A stretch of DNA of 64,000 nt from positions 12,028,001 through 12,092,000 of the forward strand of contig NC_060023.1 of assembly GCF_021134715.1 (NCBI RefSeq), written 5' to 3'. The position numbers and the translations under genes are program-made. The notes beneath the pieces are model-generated. The model was not told the origin of the DNA. It saw only the letters and a list, made by a program, of their open reading frames with translations, and ran no database searches. This document shows, one piece after another, positions 46,381 to 57,100 of the stretch (position 1 is its first letter; every line of letters starts with the position of its first letter). Source of the DNA: Daphnia pulex (lineage: Eukaryota; Arthropoda; Branchiopoda; Diplostraca; Daphniidae).

Positions 46381-46643
46381 CCCGTTGGCTGCCACACCTT
46401 TGTTCTCCACTGCACGGGCCGCGCTGTTCGGTCTCGTGGTTTAAAAGCCGCGGGGTCGGGGAGTCGCCAAGCCCAAACTTTGCCGCAAGGCAAGCCTGTT
46501 AAAAGGCAATGCACCTTAGTCCTCCCCTTGTCAGCACGGACTTGTCAGCAATGGCAAGTCCCACTTGGTCATGGATCCTTCAGACGTGGCACGTAGATTA
46601 GTAGAAAGCAACCTACGGGTTGTATGGCGTGGCAGCCAACGGG
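46381..46643. mobile_element. piggyBac-type MITE at TTAA (right arm copy)
   Basis: Mirror of the element at 41512-41774 with the same CCCGTTGGCTGCCAC ends and TTAA flanks. Confidence 0.85.
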
Positions 46644-47106
46644 TTAACCTAAGTGTATGTATGTATGTATGTGTGTGATTGTAAAATGTGGTGGAATTGT
46701 GGGTGGAGGTGGGACAATATAACACAATTCTTTTTATAAGTTTTTTGTTCTTTATCTTTTAATTTATACCAAGTATTGTTTAGAAATTATCTCAACTTCA
46801 AAAGTCTTTCATTTATACCAAGATCAGCCACTTGCCTTTAACAGATCCAACAGTTTCAAGTTTGTTCGTAACTTAACCTTGTTAAACCACTAGAACATGT
46901 CCGAATGTAGAGTGACTATGGCAGTAATCACCTTTGAAACATGAAACAACGTTGACAGGCTTGAAGTTACTACCAAAGTCTTGCAAAAGAATTACCCGCA
47001 TTAAAATTTTTATTTTCTAATTTAAGATCAACAATTAAATCCCAGTGACTAATGATCATGAAGACGACCGACAAATAATAATAAACTCAATTAGTCGACT
47101 CTGGCA

Positions 47107-47863
47107 TTAAGGAAGCTCCATGTAGTAAGTTGCGGAAGCGTAGTTTATGGTGTAATAGTCGGCTGCCTTGGTGGTGTAATAACTCGGGACAGAGTAATAC
47201 TTCGGTGCTTCGGTGTAGTAGGTGGTAGTAGCGTAAGTAGTGATGTAATACTCGGTTGCCTTGGTGGTGTAGTATCTGGGAGAAAGCGCAGGTTGTAGTG
47301 TAGTAAACTGGAGCATCGGTTTAGTCTTCCGGTTCAACGATGTACGAATTATCGGCTGACTTGGCGGTGTAGTACTCGGCTGACTTGGCGGTGTAGTACT
47401 CGGCTGACTTGGCGGTGTAGTACTCGGCTGACTTGGCGGTGTAGTACTCGGCTGACTTGGCGGTGTAGTACTCGGCTGACTTGGCGGTGTAGTACTCGGC
47501 TGACTTGGCGGTGTAGTACTCGGCTGACTTGGCGGTGTAGTACTCGGCTGACTTGGCGGTGTAATACTCGGCTGACTTGGCGGTGTAATACTCGGCTGAC
47601 TTGGCGGTGTAATACTCGGCTGACTTGGCGGTGTAGTCTTTTTCTGGGGCTTCAGTGTAGTAGTTCAGGACATCATAAGTTGTGGTGCACTAGTCTTGGG
47701 CCTTGGCGGTGTAGTATCCGGTTGTTGCGTATGTTTTTGTCGTGCAGTAAGACGGGCGCGTTGCGGTTTGGTATCCGCCATACCCACAAGACATCGGTAC
47801 ACCCGTAGTCGACCCAACCATCAAGGATACACCAACCAACAGCAGAACGACGCCATAGTAAAC
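47107..47863 (-). pseudogene. Tyr-rich repeat protein, unit 2, right arm
   Basis: Mirror of 40029-41048 with the same internal TAG (GTGCACTAGTC at 47685-47695 on the plus strand), the same TAA after the repeat array and the same late frameshift. The array is shorter (12 units). The hydrophobic leader is still encoded upstream of the array. No new intact reading frame results. Confidence 0.65.
47351..47632 (-). repeat. 24-bp minisatellite, 12 units (right arm)
   Basis: TCGGCTGACTT recurs every 24 nt from 47352 to 47616, which is 12 occurrences, against 23 in the left arm. None has the Ala-to-Val variant. The difference of 11 units (264 nt) accounts for the change in mirror-coordinate sum between the inner and outer parts of the arms. 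Confidence 0.95.
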
Positions 47864-47964
47864 TGGGGGTAAATAATTTGAACATTAATTTCATCAATAA
47901 CTGGCAAATTAAAAAAACAGTACAATAAATAAATTGATCCAAAACTCACGTGGAAACAGAATAT

Positions 47965-48384
47965 TTACAATTTGGTTGTAGTGTAATACTCGGTGGCCTT
48001 GGCGTAGTAAACAGGAGCCTCAGTTTTGTAGTAGCTTGAAGAGTAGTACTTGAGAGCGTCGGTGTAGTAGGCTGAGGCAGACAACTCGGTTGTGTAGTTC
48101 TTGGGAGCCTCGGTGTAGTAAGTAGATGCTGCGTATGTTGACTTCGTTGTGTAGCAAGGCGGAGGCGTTGCTGTTTGGTCTCCACCATACTCAGAAGACA
48201 TCGGTACTCCCGTGGTCTCCCCAGCCATCAACGATACAACACCCAACAGCAGCACGACCCACAGTTGACTAAACAGTAAAGAATTTGAACATTAATTGTC
48301 AGTTAGAACTAGTAAATTAAAAAACTGAAAAATATGGAATGATTCACAACTCCATGTTATAAAAAAAACTGAATGTTTACCCAT
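47965..48384 (-). pseudogene. Tyr/Thr-rich secreted repeat protein, unit 1, right arm
   Basis: Mirror of the left unit 1, with the ATG exon at 48381-48384 and the second exon at 47965-48269. The one-base frame problem after the splice is the same. Peptide differences from the left arm are few (GGDQ for GGNQ, VYYAK for VYVAK). The TATA box (48495-48502) and initiator (48467-48472) are intact, so the locus could still be transcribed. Confidence 0.55.
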
Positions 48385-48466
48385 GATTGCAAACTGATAA
48401 TGCGATGAAGAAGGCAGTTGGAGACCAATAGGGCTGCAGTTGTTCCCGTGTCGGAGACGCTAACTC

Positions 48467-48502
48467 GACTGATCACTGTGGCCTTTTCTCTCTCCTTTTA
48501 TA
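48467..48502 (-). promoter_or_regulatory. core promoter of the right Tyr-rich locus
   Basis: On the minus strand TATAAAAG at 48502-48495, with TCAGTC at 48472-48467; identical in layout to the left-arm promoter. Confidence 0.65.
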
Positions 48503-49265
48503 CGACTTTTTCTCACCCTTACCTCTCAACTCAAGCCTTGCGGCAATTGTTCCTACTTGCTAATGAAGCAACACGTGTCGTTCTCACCCAACCTCTACAC
48601 CACTGCATGAAAGTTTTACCAAATTTCTGTAATGATCTCCGTGACCTTCGGTTGAATGACATACAAACTGGCCTTTCCTCCCGCAGGTTGACGTAGCTGG
48701 GGATGGGTTTACAAAAAAACATTATCAAAATGAATACCAAATGGTTATGTAAAACTTTCCGTTCTTACCCAACCTCTACACCACAACATTGACAGTTTTA
48801 CGTAATGATCTCAGTGACCTTCGAAAGTGAAGGACATGCAAACTGACCTCTTCCTTCTGCAGGTTGACGTTGCCGGGGATGGGTCTACAACAAACAATAT
48901 CAAATTAATACCAAATGACTTAAAACTCACTTTATCCAAATTGACATTTAAGTAAATTGACTCGTTTTTTCGGTGAATGAATAAATCTTCCAATTCGAAC
49001 CGTTTGAAGGATAGTCGGCTTTTTTTGAAGATATCCCACTGCAACCTTATCTATGTTTCAAAAATATGATCAATTCTTATTCATTTCATGATTTGAACAC
49101 AGTTGAGCCTTGTTAGAAACCTTTTTCCTTGGCCACTGAGTTCTAAAAAAATTGCAAAAATGTTAACACTTGAACAATCCTTGTATTCAGTCCCATGATG
49201 AACAAGGGAAGAACTAGACACGAGTGGAATCATGATTATAACAATGCTTAGTTATTAAGTTACAT

Positions 49266-51735
49266 TTAGAGGCCAATATTGTGCGAGCGACCCAACGGAT
49301 TGTGAATGGCACTGCCATGAGGTTTCGTCACGCACCATTCGTACCAGACGTGGGTGCGGTTGACGCAACGCCAAAAATGAATCTCGAGAACGTCTCCCTG
49401 TAAAATTAAGAAAAATTTAAAATGTTGTCTAGATATCGGGAGAGACAGTTGAATTTACCTTCTTCAGACTGATGGGATTCTGGATGGGGAAAAGAACTGG
49501 AAACCAACTGAACATTCCAGGCGAGTGTGTTGCAGGGTTGATGGAGAGCATCACATCTTTGTAGAGAACCGTTTCAAAATAGCCGGCAAACCCGTGGAGC
49601 ATAGCATCGCATTTAATAGGAAACTTCCGCACTTCATAACGGCTGTTGTCAATTGGCATTTCTGTCAAAGTCAAGTCAAGGATTAAAGCAGAAATTCAGA
49701 GCTTTTTAAAACAATTTTTTCCTGACCTCTATTCGGATGAGTAAATGTAAACAAGGCCTGCGGATCAGCCAGTTCTGTCCTGTTGCGAAAGTGAACGACG
49801 TACGACATCTCGAAAGAAGTGAAGTAAGGCTTGTCACGCTCCCGACAGGATCGCACTTCATTGAACAATTTGGAAGACTGGATTGGTCCCAGAAATGAAG
49901 TGTAGCTCGAAGGAATGCTGATCCCGTCATCTAAGAATGAAATAAAAATGAGCAACAAAGTATTCCACCAAATAACGACAATGTCACGGGCACCTTTCAA
50001 GAATTTTTGGGCGCCGTCCAGACACTCTGGCGATAGCTCGTTATCTCCAAACGATCCGAGCAATTCCGAGACGAGGATGTCTGCCTTTTCAGGTGCATCC
50101 CAGTCGCGCATATCACAAGAAACGATAGTCACTCGATCCCCCCACTCTTCGTCGGCTAGACACTGCAAACTATTGAATGAAAATGACTTGATTAATACGA
50201 GTCGAGTGATAACATTTCTGCGGCAAAACATTACGTGACTATGGCGTTGGGATTCTTCTCCACTGCGTACAAACGAATGCGACGATCAGCTTTCTCTGCG
50301 GCAGTTAAGGCAGCACGAACTAAAGGACCTCGACCGGCACCGACAACCATCAATGTTCTGTTATTCAAAAATAATTCAATTACGACGGAGATCTCGGTAG
50401 AAAAGAAACAAAAAACAAAACTTACATGACTTTCGTGTCCTTTTCTTCCAACGGGACTTTATCCAGGATGGCCAGATACATCGCCCGCTGGTATTCGGTG
50501 TATTTCACGGGATCCTTTTCAAATACTTCGTAGGTCTGAGACTCGAGATTATCCATCAAAGGTTGGAGAGGAAATTGGAGAAAGTCTTCGTAACCTTGTG
50601 CAAATCGCATAACTGGATCTGATTCATACCCAACCTACAAGAAAACACAATATGATGATTGAAAAGGAAAGTAAGCGATTGTTGTTTCCCCTTACTTGCC
50701 ACAAATGCTCAATATATTGTTGATAATGCTTGTAATGTTGGTGGCGCTGAGCTCCAGTGATCAGAATTTGCGTCTTCTGGCGTAAAAACTGACGTATGGC
50801 CACTTGGTGGGATTTGGGAAGAACTGGAAACCCTTTCTTGTTGGTCATGAATAAATGGGTAGGAACCACAAGACACTTGATTGGCTCTCCCAGCCAACGA
50901 TCAATGTCTTCAGCATCAGGCAAATCAGCTGTGAGTTCCAGGGCCAGTGAGAGTTTCTTCTCAAAGTTTGCAGTAATGCGAAAGTTATTCCACCAATGCC
51001 AAGTATCATCAACTTCTTCTTCATCCACATCCCTTTCAAACAGACTAGCCTCAATTTTCGGGGAAATCATGGGGAGGTGGAGCCAAACATGGTACCTGGC
51101 CTAGGCACAAAGTGATAATTGAATCGTCTGCAAAAAGAAAATATTGGTAATGAAATACCTGATTCATCGGTGAAGACAACACTTTGTTGTGCATAAATCT
51201 GGCAAAATTTGTGTTGTTCTTTCTCAAGGGGACAAGGACAGCGGGGAGACCCAGATGTCCAGCAAAGGACAACTCTTGCTCCAGCATTTTCTCAGATTCT
51301 TGCCGCAGCAACTTGTCTTCATGATCCAAATCAATGTGTGGAGAAATCTTTCCAACAATGAGCGTGCTCCAGTCTTGAAATGAGATCATTCAACTTTCAA
51401 TTAGGGGATCACTCGGCACACATTTATACTTTTTTTATCTTTTATACCTGAGCTGTTCAGAATGAGATCAGCTCGAGTGAAAGCTGAGAGACGTCGAGCT
51501 TGAGAATTTCCGGAGAAATCTCTTTTGTGTCTCGGATGGGCGATTGGCAGTGCAGCGAAATCATACCTGACGAAATCAAAAGTATTACGCTGTTAGCAAC
51601 AAGTGACTGGGGCAATTTCTTGTGAAATTAATTTCGGGAATCAAATTAATACTTGGATTCTGTGGCGATTTGTAGAGCATTTGTAATATCGGCAGGGGAA
51701 ACGAAATCGAGACCGCACGAAACACGTTTTGCCAT
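49266..51735 (-). CDS. PRMT5: protein arginine N-methyltransferase 5
   Basis: Type II arginine methyltransferase (symmetric dimethylarginine), normally complexed with MEP50, acting on Sm proteins and histones. The start at 51735 gives [17 protein letters not shown]. The TIM-barrel domain follows ([44 protein letters not shown]-like [13 protein letters not shown]). The catalytic part has [19 protein letters not shown], which holds the PRMT5-specific Phe, and the AdoMet motif [16 protein letters not shown]. The double-E loop is [20 protein letters not shown]. The beta-barrel has [31 protein letters not shown] and an end of [13 protein letters not shown]. About nine short-intron exons, all readable in frame with GT-AG joins. 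Full length for the family, about 630-640 residues, no lesion seen. It stands next to the outer end of the right palindrome arm. Confidence 0.95.
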
Positions 51736-54186
51736 TTTTGTAGTCGGTCTTCTGAGTGGCTGCGTTGCCAGATTTCTTTTCTTAAAAACGATTTTCGCAC
51801 ACCTACTTTTGTTTTTTAATTTAATTGAAATCGACATTTATTTTAAAGACGCTAATTTAAAATATTGTATTAACTGTTTCACTTGGCTGCCATCATTCGG
51901 GAGGGGGGAAATCATCATAAAAAACGGGCAAATGAAATCGCTCTGCGACATGCTGAAACACGTTTAAAGTATTCCACACCAAATATTTCCAAAAAAAAAT
52001 CGCAATTTGTAACATCAAATTTTTGTCTAAATTTGCGGTGCAAACGTGAAAAAAATGAAACAAAAAAAAAAGTCGTACAAATAAAACAAAAATAAAATTT
52101 GGCATCGTCGATCCCACCCGAAATTCAAATTTCTCTTCTTCTTCTTCTCTCTCGCAGGAACTTGTCTAATTAGAACTGAAAAATGAATACTACAAACATG
52201 ACTACCATCAACAAGTGCTCATTAGGTCACGAGTTTGTGTGTGTTTCTTTCAAAAAATAGACACGGGCGAATTTCTCTTGCTGGCGTCTTGCAACATAAT
52301 TGTTTTAGTTTTTCTTTAAGTATCGAAAAATGTCTGACGCTTCAAAAATCGCCAACCGTAGTTGTTTTTTCTCAAACGAAGGTAAACGTGGGAAATGGGG
52401 TGTGAAGAAAAATATGAAACGACGAGATCTCACGTGCCCACCAGACAACAACAACAACAACAACAGCAAACAACTCCGTCACATCACTTTTTGCAACACA
52501 ACAAAAAATTTTCACTTGGAACTTGAACAAAAGACAATCGAATTAAAAGAAAGAAGAAAAACACAATTAGAGATATACAAGTTTTTGTTTAGGTGCTTGT
52601 CAAGTCCTTTTTTGGGGGATAACGTCCACCTGGTTGCCAAAAAATGTTTGCCGGTCCTTGCGAAAAATCTGCACGTCACACTGACATTTGGGATCATTTG
52701 ATACTTGTGGTAAATTGGCCGTCGGACGTGTGTGTGTGTGTTCTTGTTGCATGACTAGGGCGTGCGTCTGTACGTGTCACTGCCGAGGAAATTTCGATCA
52801 AAAAGAACAAAAAACAAAACAAAAAGGCACATGTAGGTGTCACGGCGCCACACCTTGTTTCCAACATCTTGCGTGTTGTTGTTGTTGTTGTCAAACGGTT
52901 CGAACAGAAATGAAGAGTCGATGGTGGGTGGTGGTGGGGGAGGTATACACGTTCGTATTTTCGAATTGAATTAATGTCACTTTTAAAAATTAGAAATTAA
53001 TATAATTATATATAACCTATACGTGTGTGTGTGGGTGAGACTAGCTGATCACTACATCCATGTCGAATCAACATCGAAAAAAACTAAAACAATCAAAAGA
53101 CACACAAACAAATGGGACACGGAACATAATCAAACATAATCCAAAAAATGGAAAAACTAAAAATAAAAATTGAAGAAACAAACAAACGACATTTTGGCAT
53201 CTGGCCTAGCTGAATTCTTCTTTTCTTTTTTAAAAGGGAGGCAAACATGAAATAGCTTTCTTTTTGTAATCTCTCTACAATAATTTGGTAATATACTATG
53301 ATTCAACATAACAATTAAAGAAGAACAAGACACGTGTAAATGAAAAACAAATAAAAGAAAAGAAGCGGATGAAATATTCGTCCGCTTCTCCGACGACAGA
53401 GACGCCAAACAATTGTTGTGTCTATATGGGGGACGACAAAAACACACGTACGAGACACGCAGGGAGTAAGATACACGATGAAAAAAAGAAAAAAAGGTTT
53501 GACAAACAACGTGAAAACGAGAGGAGGTTTGAAATTGTTTTTTTTTAAATTTGTGGTTGGTTGGTTGGTTGGTTGTGGTGCACACACGGACACACGGACA
53601 CAAGGAAACCTAGAAGAAGAAGAGAAAATCAAATCAAAAACAACATTCGATACGAGAGACGAGAGACAAAAACGTTACAGCTAAAACATGTAGTCAACGA
53701 CAAAACCCTGAGATAGACTAGAAAATTTCAATCATTTGAATTTGAGCGGGAAAAATGAATCGAGAAGAATTCAAAAAAAAAGGTTTAAATCAATTTGTTT
53801 TCTCTATTTGTGAAATATTTGTGAAATAAAGAAATTTAAGAAGAACCAATCACATGATATGTTTATAGGCTTTGCACTTTTTTCCATAAATGTGACTAGG
53901 TTATTTGGTCGCATTTCAAATTGAATAATAATAATTATTTTTAAAAAATAAAATGAAAACAAAAAAAATTTAAAATTCCCAACTTACTACCAAGAAAGGG
54001 GGAAGGGGCAAGGCGTGTTTGTCCAGTCATTTGAAAATTGTACGTTTCTTTTTTTTTGTAATGGGGCGGTGGCTTGTTGCGTTCAGTGACATCAACAAAA
54101 AAATATTTTTTTCTTTTTTTAATTTTTTTTTCGAATTTCAAAATATTTATTTCTCTCCCCCCGAGAGTTTTTCTGTTTCTTTTTTT
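51736..54186. other. PRMT5 upstream region and probable CELF 3' UTR
   Basis: AT-rich with A/T homopolymers and GT/CA runs. Open frames on both strands are low complexity. Since the CELF stop codon is at 54187 and this family has long 3' UTRs, most of the sequence is probably untranslated trailer of CELF. I see no separate gene. Confidence 0.4.
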
Positions 54187-57100
54187 TTAATAAGGTTTCG
54201 AGGCGTCTTTGGAACGTTTCAGCTGGACTTTGAGCCGTTTGGTGCCGATTTGAAAGCCGTTCATGGCTTGGATGGCCGCCTGGGAGCTCATCGGGTTGTC
54301 GTACGACACGAAACCTAAAATAAGAGAAATAGAATTCATCAAAATTTTCCGATTAAAATATAATGTCATGTCAAATTAAATGGAAATACCGAAACACTTT
54401 GACAAATTGGTCTGCTTGTCGATAAAGACTTTGGCTGATAGGATGTTGCCAAAGGGCGAAAAGGCTTGACAGAGGTCCGTGTCGCCAAACTCTTGCGGCA
54501 GGTGGTAGATGAACAGGTTGGATCCTTCCGGCCCTTCCTGCTGGCGCAATCCGCTACCCGTCACGCTGCCGCTGCCACCCAGGGGACTGACACTCCCGCC
54601 GTTGGCGCCATTCATCCCCACCTGGCCGCTAGTGAAATTGGGGAAAGCTAAAAAAACAAACCAACAAATAAATCAATTTTTGAAACGAAAAAGGAATGCC
54701 GGAATGCCGGAAGTGGAAGAAAAACAGGTGAAAAAGAAGCAAAGTGACGAAGAGTGCCGGATGATTTTTATGTTGTTGTTTCGTGTGTAACTTTTCCTTA
54801 TGAAATTATTTCAATTTTTTAAATTTTGGCGCTTTTTTTCCACATTGGAGAAATGATCATCTCATTTTGCGGAATTGCGGAATTGCGGAATTGGGGGTTT
54901 TTGTTTGGAGAAGGGGCTGGGCGGCACCTGTAGTGAACTGCTGGATGCCGGCCGTGTAGGCGTTGGCCAGGGCTTCGAGATTGGCGGCGGCGGCGGCTGC
55001 CGCAGCGGCTGCCGACGTCCCCAATCCGTTGATTCCGGCCGACGTCGCCGTGGCTGCTGCTGTTCCAGCTGTCCCGCGATTGTTGACTAAACTCTGGTGG
55101 TGGTGTTGGTGCTGCTGCTGTTGTTGTTGGCTGTTGGAATGGGACGGTTGTGTGGCGGCAGCTGTGGCAGTGGGGCCAGCGGCCACCAGTTGATGGCCCA
55201 GCGAATTGCTGGCCGATCCTCCTATCAATTTGGGTGTCAGATGAGTCGGTTGTTTTTGCAAGCCGGGCGGTTTTTGGGGAGGGAATTTAGGAGTTTTGTT
55301 CTTTTATTTTGTTTTAAATGTCCCAGTTTAAATCCCATTCAAAGTCCAATCAAACCATCAAAACATGCGACATTAAACAACAAAAGCATCAACCCCTTTC
55401 TGTCCCCCATTTGATCTATGAATGGATCACCGTGTTGTTTCCGTCACTTGTCATTAAGACGGGCATATATTAAGAAAAGGCATTCCATTAAAAAGAAAAA
55501 GAAAACCAAAAAGAAATAGCCGAAAAAATGATGACAAAAAATTTAAAAAATAATTGAGGGGGGCAATTTGAGTTGATCATTTCTCTCAAGTGTTTTTGTT
55601 GTGTGTGTCTTGTGTGTTTCGTGTCTGTGTGTGTTCCGGCACAAACAAATCGATATAAAAAAACAAACAAAAAGCCAAAATAAAATTTAAGAAATAAAAA
55701 GGTCATCAAAGCGAATAGAAACGTGCACAAGAAGAAGAAGAAATCATTCCGTTATACAATTCAGAGAGACGAGAAATTCAATATGAAAAATGCCATTCCC
55801 CATTCGTGTTTGGGTAGGTTGTTGTGCACACACATTTGATAGCTACAACGAATTTGAAAGGTTTGGTCTCGTCGAGAAAATAAAAATTCGTTTTTTGTGT
55901 TGGTTTTAGTTGTTTTTTACTTACCGACAACTGGAGCCCAATGGCCAGCTGAAGCTGTCACGGGTACAATGACGTCTCCGTGCGTGAAAGCTGTTGCGTA
56001 TTACAACGTCATTTTGGGTTGATGAAAAAAAGGTAGAGGTTTGGGTGGGTGAGAGAAATACGGACCCGGAGGAGCAGGGGGGTAGAAATGGGCAGGCACC
56101 ACCACAGCATAGCACACCACACACCCAAATATAGAAGAGCCAAATTGCAAAATACGAGAAAAGAGATCAAAAAATAAATCAAACAACCAACGAAATCAGA
56201 AAAATAATTTCCAATCCAATTTGAACCCTAAAATGCATCAAATATTTAGACAATTTTAGCCCAAAAATATTTTTCAGCCAAAATTGTCTTTTTTAAAAAT
56301 GGAAAATCCAACGGGGGGGGGGGGGAAGGAAATCAAGAAAGGACATGCACCGGTGCAATTGAAATAGTCGGAATCATTTGACACGCCCTCGGCAAAACGA
56401 CATTCAATCAACAAATCAGAAAAGGTGAGATAAAAATTCCGGTTGGGCCTGCGACTCACCTGAACCGAGCGATTGGATTCCATTTCCGTTGCTGGCGATG
56501 GCGGCCAAGGCGGCCAGGTTCTGCATGTTCATCGCGTTGATATCTACAATGGCGCCAAATTCAAATTTGTTAGAAATAATTCCCAATTGAAAATGGTGTC
56601 GTCCTCATTCCGTTTACCTAATGATCCGAAAATGTTTTGACTGTTGAAATTGGCCAGGGCGGCCAGACTTGAATTGAGGTCGTTGACTGCCGAGCCTGGA
56701 CTTCCATTTCCGCTCATTCCCAGTCCGGCCTGACTCTGTAAGTTGGCCAGACTTTGTAGAGCGGCTGCCAAAAATCAACAACAAAAAACAAAAAAGTTTT
56801 GGCGTTCAGCGAACGAAGAAACAACAAACAAACAAACAAACGGAAAAGAAAAATCATTATGTAGAGAAAGAAACCACGTCAATAGAATTAGAATAGAAAT
56901 ATTGATCTTTGCCTAGTTCTGCTGTGCTTCCTTGTTTGTTTTACCTTGAGTGTTGGCCAGCGAATTTTGCGACGAGGCTGCCAACAGTTGCTGGACGCCC
57001 AGCGCGTTGAGTCCGCTCAACTGCGACAAACTTGCGCCTCCGTTCGACGGTAGTCCCTTTAAAAATATAATAAAAGATTGACGAGAAAATTTTAGAAAAA

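Larger units (their letters stand above)
44319..49145 (-). repeat. right arm of ~10.4-kb palindrome
   Basis: Reverse complement of 38760-43952. Nearly identical from about 44.60 to 48.84 kb, more diverged beyond about 48.95 kb. The outer end lies about 120 bp from the PRMT5 stop codon. It contains mirror copies of both MITEs, the Tyr-rich pseudogene units and a shorter minisatellite. Confidence 0.95.

Noticed and set aside
38760-49145. The palindrome as a pure assembly or sequencing hairpin artefact
   Set aside because: The arms differ in substitutions, single-base indels, minisatellite length, a sizeable insert and outer divergence, and they are separated by unique sequence. A fold-back read would give exact copies. 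Not fully excluded without reads.
52330-52969. Plus-strand ORFs between PRMT5 and CELF
   Set aside because: Asn/Lys- and Cys-rich products of simple repeats within the probable CELF 3' UTR.
54963-55193. Ala/Cys/Trp-rich plus-strand ORFs
   Set aside because: Antisense of the CELF Ala/Gln/His low-complexity exon.
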